DNA of 10,275 nt from Bacteroidales bacterium (lineage in GTDB: Bacteria > Bacteroidota > Bacteroidia > Bacteroidales > Bacteroidaceae). Within the stretch, counting starts at the first letter, position 1, and the number at the start of each line of letters is the position of its first letter. The stretch is taken from contig SFKY01000083.1 of NCBI GenBank assembly GCA_004554665.1, positions 1 to 10,275 of the forward strand, read 5' to 3'. The notes beneath the pieces are model-generated. The model did not search any database and was not told the origin of the DNA. It saw only the letters and a program-made list of their open reading frames with translations. Position numbers and translations under genes: made by a program. Positions 1 through 5,975 of this stretch are shown here, one piece after another.

Positions 1-41
1 TGATCGTCAAATTGACGACGACATCTACGTTCTTTTTTCAT
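1..41 (-). CDS. N-terminal fragment of a gene leaving the left edge (possibly transposase-like)
   Basis: On the minus strand an ATG at 41-39 opens a frame reading MKKERRCRRQFDD before the window ends. It is preceded by a good purine-rich site, AAGAAAGG (complement of 51-58), nine bases from the start; this is the strongest Shine-Dalgarno-like signal in the window. The short, very basic N-terminus (K-K-E-R-R, then R-R before F-D-D) recalls the starts of small IS transposase subunits such as IS3-family OrfA, but 13 residues cannot establish a family. The start codon sits at the edge of an 11-bp inverted repeat. No other gene shares its promoter region. It could be any basic protein; I am fairly sure a coding start is present and unsure of the product. 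Confidence 0.45.
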   Translation of the reverse strand, partial: MKKERRCRRQFDD

Positions 42-83
42 TACTTTACACCTTTCTTTAATTGTTAATACCGTGTAAAGTAA
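41..83 (-). repeat. 11-bp inverted repeat around the ribosome binding site of the left-edge gene
   Basis: TTACTTTACAC at 41-51 and GTGTAAAGTAA at 73-83 are perfect complements separated by 21 bases. In a minus-strand transcript starting upstream of 83, the two arms would pair. The downstream arm ends on the A of the start codon, and the Shine-Dalgarno site straddles the arm and the loop. The outer arm read on the minus strand contains TACTTTAC, a near match to the TAnnTTTG -7 box, so a native promoter may lie inside the arm and its own transcript would lack it. The repeat is seen directly; its role is inferred. Confidence 0.6.
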
Positions 84-332
84 ATCTGTATTAAGTCATT
101 TAGCTTTCCCATCCTTATCTTCGTTTTCTTGATGAGAGGCTCCGCCGTACCGCCGTGGATGGGGTGGGGGAGACTTGTGGGTTGTGTTTTTGTGAAAAAA
201 AATAGGGTGTACTTGCAACCTTATGGCTGCTTGAAAAGTCAATAATAGCAAAATGGGTGGCAAGACGCTGTTTGCCTCACCGGCATCCCCTGCCTCGCCA
301 AGGACAATTGGGCACTGGTGTGATAACTATCG
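84..332. other. Gene-free stretch with a G-rich patch
   Basis: I see no supportable gene here. Short open frames exist on the plus strand near 253-460, but they lack a promoter, a ribosome site and any recognisable product. A G-rich run at 157-181 (GG, GGGG, GGGGG and GGG tracts on the plus strand) could fold as a two-layer quadruplex. A small hairpin pairs GGCAA at 259-263 with TTGCC at 272-276. An IS end could lie in this stretch if the left-edge gene is a transposase, but I found no paired terminal repeat inside the window. Confidence 0.5.
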
Positions 333-434
333 GCAAGCCCCACAGGACAACATGCTGCAACGGAAGGGTCTGTTTTTCACATTCGATCTCTCTCTCCAGA
401 CCTTCCTTGCCGGCATGTTTCCTGTGGGGCTTGC
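333..434. repeat. Long imperfect inverted repeat (about 40-base arms, 24-base loop)
   Basis: The left arm 333-372 and the right arm 397-434 are reverse complements apart from small bulges. The outer 15 bases pair perfectly (GCAAGCCCCACAGGA with its complement). Then come one bulged C, seven pairs (AACATGC), a T·G position with a bulge, four pairs (GCAA), a bulged C, six pairs (GGAAGG), a bulged G and four pairs (TCTG). About 36 Watson-Crick pairs form in all. The loop 373-396 is pyrimidine-rich. The repeat begins 22 bases beyond the stop codon of the minus-strand metallophosphatase, so it would lie in that message's 3' end. No T-run follows on either strand, so it is not a standard intrinsic terminator. 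It could be an mRNA-stabilising hairpin, a structured RNA or a small non-autonomous insertion; I cannot choose. Confidence 0.75.
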
Positions 435-456
435 TGTTTAGGCATGCCAGTATCGT

Positions 457-1302
457 TTAGTGGCGGCCCAGCGTGAGCTTGATTTTGCCCACGTAGATGC
501 CGCTCTTGCCGTTTTGGTCTACAGGCACCTCGCGCCCGTCCAGATCGGTCACATAGCGCAGTTGCTTAAAGTAAGAGTGCGAGTGTCCTCCCAGCACCAG
601 GTCTATCCCCCGGCTGTGGCTGATCATCTCCTGGTCTCCCATACCGCTCTCGGTCCATCCCAGGTGCGAGATGCAGATCACCACATCGCAGCGCTCCTTT
701 TCCCGGAGCGTGCGCGCCATCTCGTTGGCCGTCTGTATGGGGTCGAGATACGTCACCTTGCCGTAGTTCTTGCTGTCTACCAGGCCGTCGAGCTTGGGCG
801 CCAGCCCAAAGATGCCCACCTTTATCCCCTTCACCTTCAATATGTGATAGGGCTTTACCACCCCTTGGAGCGGCGTGTCGTCTACCCTGTAGTTGGCGCA
901 GACCACGGGAAAGTTGGCCATACGGAAGAGGCGCGCCATATTGTCCAGTCCGAAGTCGAACTCGTGGTTGCCGATGGTGGTGGCCGTCACGCCCATGCGG
1001 TTCATCAGGCCTATCTCCACGTCGCCCTTGAAGAGCGAGTAGTATGAGGAGCCTTGCGAGAAATCGCCGCTGTCTATCACCAGCAGGTCCGGGTCTTGTT
1101 TGCGTTCTTCCTCTATCAGCGCCATGCGTTGCAGGTAGCCTCCCCGTCCGGCCAGCATGGTGTCGGCCAGTTGGGCGTTGAGCGGCAGTATGCAACTGTG
1201 GGTGTCGTTGGTATGCAGTATGGTGAGTGTCTTGGTCTTTTGTGCGTTGGCGGCCAGCAGCCATAGGCCCAAGGCCAGCAGTAGGGTCAGTCGTCTTTTC
1301 AT
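457..1302 (-). CDS. Secreted metallophosphatase, N-terminal domain of a 5'-nucleotidase
   Basis: A 281-residue calcineurin-like phosphoesterase that hydrolyses phosphate esters such as nucleotides, with two metal ions, in the periplasm. A Sec signal peptide occupies about residues 1-20 (L-rich core, A-N-A before Q21). All the UshA-type metal and catalytic positions are visible: D33 and H35 in HTNDTH, D80 in SGDF, N112, H113 and D116 in GNHEFD, H213 in SHLG, and H240 and H242 in GGHSH. The protein ends after the metallophosphatase domain, so the C-terminal substrate-binding domain found in 500-550-residue 5'-nucleotidases is missing. That domain is encoded by the gene just upstream, whose stop codon lies 13 bases before this start, so the two are almost certainly co-transcribed and probably act together. 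The exact substrate is not determined by the sequence. Confidence 0.92.
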   Translation of the reverse strand: MKRRLTLLLALGLWLLAANAQKTKTLTILHTNDTHSCILPLNAQLADTMLAGRGGYLQRMALIEEERKQDPDLLVIDSGDFSQGSSYYSLFKGDVEIGLMNRMGVTATTIGNHEFDFGLDNMARLFRMANFPVVCANYRVDDTPLQGVVKPYHILKVKGIKVGIFGLAPKLDGLVDSKNYGKVTYLDPIQTANEMARTLREKERCDVVICISHLGWTESGMGDQEMISHSRGIDLVLGGHSHSYFKQLRYVTDLDGREVPVDQNGKSGIYVGKIKLTLGRH

Positions 1303-1315
1303 ACGTTTGTGGGGA

Positions 1316-2068
1316 TTAGGGGTTTACAATGATTCTTCCTTCCTTGGCGGCACCTACGTTTTGGTGCTCCCGGAAGTAGTCCATGATGATATAGCGTACA
1401 TTGTTGTGCTCGTCTTGCGGCGACACCACGTCGGTCTTGGCTTTGAAGGCCACCAGTTTGTCGTTGCCCTGTGCCAGATAGTCGAGCGTGGCTATCCTGT
1501 ACTTGGCCGTGGGGTCTATCGGCTTGCCGTGCAGCGAGGCTTCGGCCAGCTGGCCGTCGGCCGTGATGCGCAGTTGCACGCCGTGGCTCACGGCTTCGCC
1601 GCCTGTAGAGGCTATCTGTGCAAACAGTTCAAGCACTTTGGCGCCCGTCAGGGTGAGCAGGCACAGCTTGTTCTCAAACGGAGCCACGTCGAGCACGTCG
1701 CCATAGGTTACCTTGCCCTTGGCCAGTCCTGCCCTGATGCCTCCCATGTTGTAGACGGCCATGTCGGGGTGCTCTCCCCAGCGTGCGGCTCCCCACATCA
1801 GGATGTCTGCCAGCAGGTTTGACAGGTCGCTCTCCGGCCTCGAGGCTGCCATGTAGTGGTCTGCATAGCCCACCACAGGACTCATGATCGAGTCTACCTT
1901 CTGTTTGTAAGGTGCCAGAAACGCTTCTGCCGTCTCTGGTATGGCTGCATCGAAGCTCTGGTCTACGAGTATCCGGGTACGGGTCACGTCGGTCACCTGA
2001 TAGGTGCTTTGGCACGAGGCGAGAGTCGTGCCTACGACGAGGGTCAGTGCTAAGTATGGTTTTCTCAT
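1316..2068 (-). CDS. Lipoprotein with 5'-nucleotidase C-terminal domain
   Basis: A 250-residue protein with a lipoprotein signal: a hydrophobic stretch followed by the lipobox L-A-S-C with C19 as the lipidated residue. It should be anchored in a periplasm-facing or outer membrane. The remainder matches the 5'-nucleotidase C-terminal domain, which binds the nucleoside in UshA-type enzymes. Visible hallmarks are RPESDLSNLLADIL (77-90), NMGGIR (107-112), the G-x-V-T-Y-G-D-V segment (118-125) and V-A-P-F-E-N (128-133), followed by L-T-G near 140-142. It has no metal-binding domain of its own, so it cannot be a complete nucleotidase. It is first in a two-gene minus-strand unit with the metallophosphatase. 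A -7 box lies 24 bases upstream of its start. Family assignment is firm; that the two proteins form one enzyme is inference. Confidence 0.9.
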   Translation of the reverse strand: MRKPYLALTLVVGTTLASCQSTYQVTDVTRTRILVDQSFDAAIPETAEAFLAPYKQKVDSIMSPVVGYADHYMAASRPESDLSNLLADILMWGAARWGEHPDMAVYNMGGIRAGLAKGKVTYGDVLDVAPFENKLCLLTLTGAKVLELFAQIASTGGEAVSHGVQLRITADGQLAEASLHGKPIDPTAKYRIATLDYLAQGNDKLVAFKAKTDVVSPQDEHNNVRYIIMDYFREHQNVGAAKEGRIIVNP

Positions 2069-2092
2069 TGGTTGTTTTTTGATGATTCATTG

Positions 2093-2100
2093 CAAAAGTA
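2093..2100 (-). promoter_or_regulatory. -7 promoter box for the split 5'-nucleotidase unit
   Basis: The minus strand reads TACTTTTG followed by C, matching the Bacteroidetes -7 box TAnnTTTG, 24 bases from the lipoprotein start. No clear TTTG -33 box lies at the usual distance. It faces away from the promoter of the GH123-like gene, so the control region is divergent. Confidence 0.6.
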
Positions 2101-2107
2101 GTGATTA

Positions 2108-2142
2108 TTTGTCACAATCTCCTCTCTTTTTTTGTATCTTTG
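2108..2142 (+). promoter_or_regulatory. Promoter of the GH123-like/SGNH unit
   Basis: TTTG at 2108-2111 (-33) and TATCTTTG at 2135-2142 (-7) are 23 bp apart, close to the usual Bacteroidetes arrangement. The -7 box ends 35 bases before the start codon at 2178. Confidence 0.65.
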
Positions 2143-2177
2143 CAAAAAATAGTTTTAGCTAAAAGAAGAGTGAACGC

Positions 2178-3929
2178 ATGAAAAGAACCTTATTCCTGTC
2201 ATTGTTGTCCGTTCTCACGGGGATGGTCTGTGCGCAGTCGCCAGCCAATGATTACGAAGAGTGGACTGATACCAAGCCGCACGATGGTGTGGAGGTGTGG
2301 AACCGTGTGCCCGGTACGCCCCAGATAAGCTGGGCGTCTACCGACTGCCGCTATGCCAAGTGGGATGTGCCGCAGCTCAAGCGGCAGACTACGGTCAGGC
2401 TGAAGGGGTGGCGCGGCGAGCGGGTCAACGCGCAGGCATTGCTGTGGACCCGTCATGAGCTGCACGATGCCCGTGTGGAGGTGTCGGCCCTGCGTAGTGG
2501 CAAGTCCGTTATTCCCGCGGAGGTCATCAAGACGGGATTCGTGCGCTATGTGATGACCGATGAGACCGACCCCAAAGGCAAGTCCAACTGTGGCGACCGT
2601 AGCAACAAGGCCGACTGGGACTCGGCGATGGTGGCCGACCCGATCGGTGCCCCCACGTTGCGCCGCATCGATGCCGCCTCGGCCCGTCCAGTGTGGGTCA
2701 ACGTGTGGATTCCTGCCCAAACCAAGCCGGGTGTGTACCAAGGCACCGTGACGGTGAGTGGTTCCAACTTCGCTACGCAACGGTTGCGCCTGCAGGTAGA
2801 GGTGACCGCCAACACGTTGCCTGCCCCCAAGGATTGGGCCTATCATCTCGACTTGTGGCAGAATCCGTATGCCGTGGCGCGTTACCACAACGTGCCGCTC
2901 TGGAGCAAGGCACATTTCGACGCCATGCGTCCGCTCATGCGCATGCTGGCCGATGCCGGGCAGAAGGCCATTACCACCTCGATCATGCACATGCCTTGGA
3001 ATGGGCAGACCGAGGACATCTACACCAGTATGGTGTTTAGGATGAAGCGGATGGACGGCACGTGGAGCTTCGACTATACGGTGTTCGACAAGTGGGTGGA
3101 GTTTATGCTGCACGATGTGGGTATCGACGGCATCATCAGTTGCTACACCATGATTCCCTGGGCGTTGAAGTTCGACTACTTCGACCAGGCCTCCAACACG
3201 GTGCGCTTCATCCATGCCAAGCCCGGCGAACCGGCCTATGCCGACTATTGGGGCTCGTTCCTCAAAGACTTTGCCGCCCACCTGCGCCAGAAGGGATGGT
3301 TCGACCGTACCGCCATATCGATGGACGAGCGGGCCTTGGCCGACATGCAGGCTGCCATCAAGGTGATCCGTGCCGCGGACAAGGACTTCAAGATTACGCT
3401 GGCCGGCAATTACCATAAGGAGATAGCCGACGACCTCTATTACCTCAGTGTGCCCTTTGCGCAGCCCCTCGACAGCAGCGTCATCGATGCCCGTCGCAAG
3501 GCAGGTCTCATCTCCACCTATTATATCTGTTGCACCGAACTGTTCCCCAATACCTTCACGTTCTCAGACCCGGCCGAGGCGGCGTGGGCACCCGTCCATG
3601 CGCTGGCTCAGGACTATGACGGCATGTTGCGGTGGGCCTACAACAGTTGGGTGAGCGACCCGCTGCACGACTCGCGCTTCCGGACATGGGCTGCGGGCGA
3701 CTGCTACATCGTCTATCCCGACGCACGTAGCAGCATCCGTTTCGAACGGTTGATTGAGGGCATCCAAAACTGTGAGAAAGTGCGCATCCTGCGCCGGCAA
3801 CACTTATCCTCCAAGCGTCAAAAACAACTGGAAGATGCGCTGAAGCCCTATAGTTGGGACGGGCTGAAGGCCACCCAGGCATCGGCTGCCGAGATGGTGC
3901 GCCGTTTGGAGCGTGTGCTCAACCAGTAG
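2178..3929 (+). CDS. Secreted GH123-like glycoside hydrolase (DUF4091-type)
   Basis: A 583-residue exported protein with a Sec signal peptide at about residues 1-19 (V-C-A before Q20). It resembles glycoside hydrolase family 123, whose characterised members are exo-beta-N-acetylgalactosaminidases using substrate-assisted catalysis with an adjacent Asp-Glu pair. A matching pair, D383-E384 in ISMDER, lies at the expected place in the barrel. The N-terminal 20-215 region reads as a beta-rich domain, about 220-500 as the TIM-barrel, and the end carries the typical closing motifs: R-W-A-Y-N-S-W (485-491), G-D-C-Y-I-V-Y-P-D (507-515) and S-S-I-R-F-E with E-G-I-Q-N-C-E (518-533). Length and layout suit the full family. 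It has a promoter upstream and an SGNH-hydrolase gene 39 bases downstream with no terminator between. Many DUF4091 proteins are uncharacterised, so GalNAc specificity is inference. Confidence 0.8.
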   Translation: MKRTLFLSLLSVLTGMVCAQSPANDYEEWTDTKPHDGVEVWNRVPGTPQISWASTDCRYAKWDVPQLKRQTTVRLKGWRGERVNAQALLWTRHELHDARVEVSALRSGKSVIPAEVIKTGFVRYVMTDETDPKGKSNCGDRSNKADWDSAMVADPIGAPTLRRIDAASARPVWVNVWIPAQTKPGVYQGTVTVSGSNFATQRLRLQVEVTANTLPAPKDWAYHLDLWQNPYAVARYHNVPLWSKAHFDAMRPLMRMLADAGQKAITTSIMHMPWNGQTEDIYTSMVFRMKRMDGTWSFDYTVFDKWVEFMLHDVGIDGIISCYTMIPWALKFDYFDQASNTVRFIHAKPGEPAYADYWGSFLKDFAAHLRQKGWFDRTAISMDERALADMQAAIKVIRAADKDFKITLAGNYHKEIADDLYYLSVPFAQPLDSSVIDARRKAGLISTYYICCTELFPNTFTFSDPAEAAWAPVHALAQDYDGMLRWAYNSWVSDPLHDSRFRTWAAGDCYIVYPDARSSIRFERLIEGIQNCEKVRILRRQHLSSKRQKQLEDALKPYSWDGLKATQASAAEMVRRLERVLNQ

Positions 3930-3968
3930 CGTCTGATCATTAGTCACTAAACAAATAACACATTTATC

Positions 3969-5237
3969 ATGAAAAAACTTTTTGTAGTATGGGTCATGCT
4001 GTTGCCTCTATGGGGGCAGCTGCATGCGCAGGAGAAAATTTTGCAAGGGAAAGGATTCTGGACACTCTTCGACAGTTTGGGAGACGGGACGCCCTGGCAG
4101 CAACAGTTTGCTGACCAAACGGGATGCATTTTCTACCCCAAACTCAACCGCAGGTACATTTCCTATGGTGGTTCAGATTCAGCTCCTGCTACCATGAACG
4201 GCACTCTGGGCAGGGCAAAGCTTTTGGTAGCACTCAAGGATAGTCTGCCCATCGACATCATTATGATTTCCAACACCAACGATATGAATTTCACAGACCC
4301 TGACACGGGTGTGGAAGGAAGTATTGACGATGAACCCTGGATGCAGGGCAGCAAGCGAACTGCAGCCAAGAGTGTGCTGGAATCGAAAGAAGCTGCCAAG
4401 GCCTATTGTGAGAAAAATCTGCGGAAAATTCTGAAGGCTACTCCGAAAGCCCAACGGGCTGCGGGCAACATGCTGGTATTCCCCTATGCCAATCCCAACA
4501 GGCATGGCAACCGTATAGAAATCATCGCGCCCTCAAAGCATGGAGGTGAAATTTGTTTTCATGTAGGTAGAAGCCCGAGGGTGAATCTTACATTGCCTGC
4601 CGGCATGAGCGTGGCACAAACCAGAGAGTGGTTAGCTTCCAAGTTCTATGGAGCAGGGTGGTCGGCCGTAGACAACGGCGACAACAGTTTCACCATCTCC
4701 TATTATTATGACAAGAACAACAAGGTCCGGGTCGACACCAAGGAGAGCGGGTTGCAAGTAGCTGTCACCGATGGGCCTCGTGTGGAAGAGTATGTGGTGT
4801 TTTATACAGGAAAGGATGCTTCGGGCTGGACAAAAAGTTGCAACTGGACGGATAAAGTAAGCCTGTGGTCGTGCTATAAAGGACTGATGGAATATCTGAA
4901 GAGCAACCTCCCCAACACGGAGATTTATTGGTTCATGCCCTCTTATTTCAATTTTGATTTCAATGCACCGGAAGTGCTGCGCGCCGACGGCTCCTTTGAC
5001 GAGGAGGCATTCAAGAAAACCGAGCGCAACCGCAAGTGGATGCAGCTTTCCGCAGTGCAGCGTGCCATTGCCCAGCGTTATAACTGCCGAGTGCTGGAAG
5101 TGGGAAAATACTGTGGTATCAATTTGAAAAACGTGCGTGACTATTATCTCTCGAAAGACCCGCATCTCAAGAAAGAAGGCTATGCGCAATGGTCCAAGGC
5201 GCTCTATGAAATCTTCAAGGCCGGCAAATGGGAGTGA
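3969..5237 (+). CDS. Secreted SGNH/GDSL-hydrolase-like protein with an insertion
   Basis: A 422-residue protein with a Sec signal peptide (about 1-20, ending H-A before Q21). I read it as an SGNH-hydrolase fold, usually esterases or deacetylases acting on lipids or decorated glycans. Candidate landmarks are the block I serine S36 in F-D-S-L-G-D-G, glycines at 67-68 in Y-G-G-S-D, N104 in S-N-T-N-D-M-N (block III) and D397-P-H399 near the C-terminus (block V, followed by K-K-E-G-Y). Block I is not the standard G-D-S, so activity is unproven. The long gap between N104 and H399 includes a beta-rich stretch near 185-275 that looks like an inserted domain. The gene follows the GH123-like gene closely and is visibly less GC-rich. 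No Shine-Dalgarno site is seen at 3969, which is normal here. It may remove ester groups from the glycan its neighbour attacks. Confidence 0.6.
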   Translation: MKKLFVVWVMLLPLWGQLHAQEKILQGKGFWTLFDSLGDGTPWQQQFADQTGCIFYPKLNRRYISYGGSDSAPATMNGTLGRAKLLVALKDSLPIDIIMISNTNDMNFTDPDTGVEGSIDDEPWMQGSKRTAAKSVLESKEAAKAYCEKNLRKILKATPKAQRAAGNMLVFPYANPNRHGNRIEIIAPSKHGGEICFHVGRSPRVNLTLPAGMSVAQTREWLASKFYGAGWSAVDNGDNSFTISYYYDKNNKVRVDTKESGLQVAVTDGPRVEEYVVFYTGKDASGWTKSCNWTDKVSLWSCYKGLMEYLKSNLPNTEIYWFMPSYFNFDFNAPEVLRADGSFDEEAFKKTERNRKWMQLSAVQRAIAQRYNCRVLEVGKYCGINLKNVRDYYLSKDPHLKKEGYAQWSKALYEIFKAGKWE

Positions 5238-5276
5238 CAAAAATGGGAGCCGAGAAGCTGTTTTTTTACCTAAATA

Positions 5277-5308
5277 TTTGGTACATAGTGAAAAAAATAG
5301 TAATTTTG
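5277..5308 (+). promoter_or_regulatory. rplS promoter
   Basis: TTTG at 5277-5280 and TAATTTTG at 5301-5308 are 20 bp apart, a near-ideal Bacteroidetes -33/-7 pair. Transcription should begin a few bases later and give a leader of roughly 85 bases. A T-run at 5261-5267 just before it may weakly end the upstream transcript. Confidence 0.8.
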
Positions 5309-5315
5309 CACCGCT

Positions 5316-5399
5316 TTTCGGCCTAACCGCTGGTTGATGGAAGAGTTGTCATGCCATGTTGGGTTGGAACGACAAACAATATTTAATTTAAAAACAACA
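5316..5399 (+). promoter_or_regulatory. rplS 5' leader, possible autoregulatory structure
   Basis: The untranslated leader is far longer than the 20-35 bases seen for most genes in this window. It contains a small hairpin (AACC 5325-5328 with GGTT 5332-5335) and a possible larger stem (TTGTC 5346-5350 with GACAA 5371-5375). It ends in an A-rich stretch before the start codon. Leaders of ribosomal-protein genes often bind their own product, but the pairing here is short, so this is only a suggestion. Confidence 0.3.
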
Positions 5400-5762
5400 A
5401 TGGATTTAATTAAAGTTGCTGAAGAAGCATTTGCAACCGGCAAGAAGTTCCCTGAGTTCCGTGTAGGAGACACCGTAACTGTCGCTTACAAAATCGTCGA
5501 GGGTTCTAAGGAGCGTATCCAGCTCTATCGTGGTGTGGTTATCAAGATCTCTGGTCATGGTGACAAGAAGCGTTTCACCGTACGTAAGATGTCTGGAACC
5601 GTAGGAGTAGAGCGTATTTTCCCCATCGAGTCACCCAATATCGATTCTATCGAGGTGAACAAGCGTGGTAAGGTACGTCGTGCGAAACTTTACTATTTGC
5701 GCAAACTTACCGGTAAGGCTGCTCGTATCAAGGAGAAGAGAACCGCTGTCAAGAACGATTAA
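5400..5762 (+). CDS. rplS: 50S ribosomal protein L19
   Basis: A 120-residue protein of the large ribosomal subunit, which sits near the 30S interface. The sequence matches L19 throughout: an N-terminal helix, F-R-V-G-D-T-V (about 20-26), E-G-S-K-E-R-I-Q-L-Y-R-G-V-V-I (34-48), F-T-V-R-K-M-S-G-T-V-G-V-E-R-I-F-P (59-75), S-P-N-I-D-S-I-E-V (78-86) and R-R-A-K-L-Y-Y-L-R (93-101), then a basic tail. The frame is open upstream to 5334, but 5400 is chosen because MDLIKVAEEAF matches the family's usual N-terminus and length. The gene has its own promoter and terminator and is a single-gene unit here. Identification is secure. Confidence 0.97.
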   Translation: MDLIKVAEEAFATGKKFPEFRVGDTVTVAYKIVEGSKERIQLYRGVVIKISGHGDKKRFTVRKMSGTVGVERIFPIESPNIDSIEVNKRGKVRRAKLYYLRKLTGKAARIKEKRTAVKND

Positions 5763-5820
5763 AATCTCTCGGAAATCCTTGGTAACTAAAGGATACTGAA
5801 GAAGTTTTAGGCAAAGCATA

Positions 5821-5857
5821 AAAAGAGGCATTCCCTACAAGTGGGGTGCCTCTTTTT
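5821..5857 (+). terminator. Intrinsic terminator of rplS
   Basis: AAAAGAGGCA at 5821-5830 pairs perfectly with TGCCTCTTTT at 5847-5856, extended inward by weaker pairs between 5831-5834 and 5843-5846. The 3' arm merges into a T-run. It lies 58 bases after the rplS stop. Confidence 0.88.
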
Positions 5858-5946
5858 GTTGTCGCAAGTTGCGCAACTTTTGTTATAAAGATTGTGTTGT
5901 TAGTGTTTATTAACGTTTGATTCCCAATCCATATTCCCTTTTTGTT

Positions 5947-5954
5947 TAATTTTG
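5947..5954 (+). promoter_or_regulatory. -7 promoter box for the GH127 gene
   Basis: TAATTTTG followed by CGG, 21 bases before the start codon. The nearest TTTG upstream (5916-5919) is 27 bp away, longer than usual, so the -33 element is uncertain. Confidence 0.6.
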
Positions 5955-5975
5955 CGGCATACAAACACAAATACG

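Noticed and set aside
328..455. TATCG direct repeats (328-332, 451-455) as target-site duplication of an insertion around the hairpin
   Set aside because: The right copy is 16 bases away from the hairpin arm while the left copy abuts it, so the geometry does not fit, and a 5-base match is likely by chance.
253..460. Short plus-strand open frames (62-67 residues) over the long hairpin
   Set aside because: No promoter or ribosome site, composition dictated by the inverted repeat, and two overlapping frames compete; no recognisable product.
460..1047. 195-residue plus-strand frame opposite the metallophosphatase
   Set aside because: Mirror of a strongly supported gene with all catalytic motifs; histidine/valine-rich shadow composition.
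2199..3416. 405-residue minus-strand frame opposite the GH123-like gene
   Set aside because: Caused by GC-rich codon use of the true gene; no promoter or motif, and rich in G, H and R.
5334..5399. 22-residue N-terminal extension of L19
   Set aside because: L19 proteins begin near MDLIKVAEEAF; the extension lies in the leader and has no family support.
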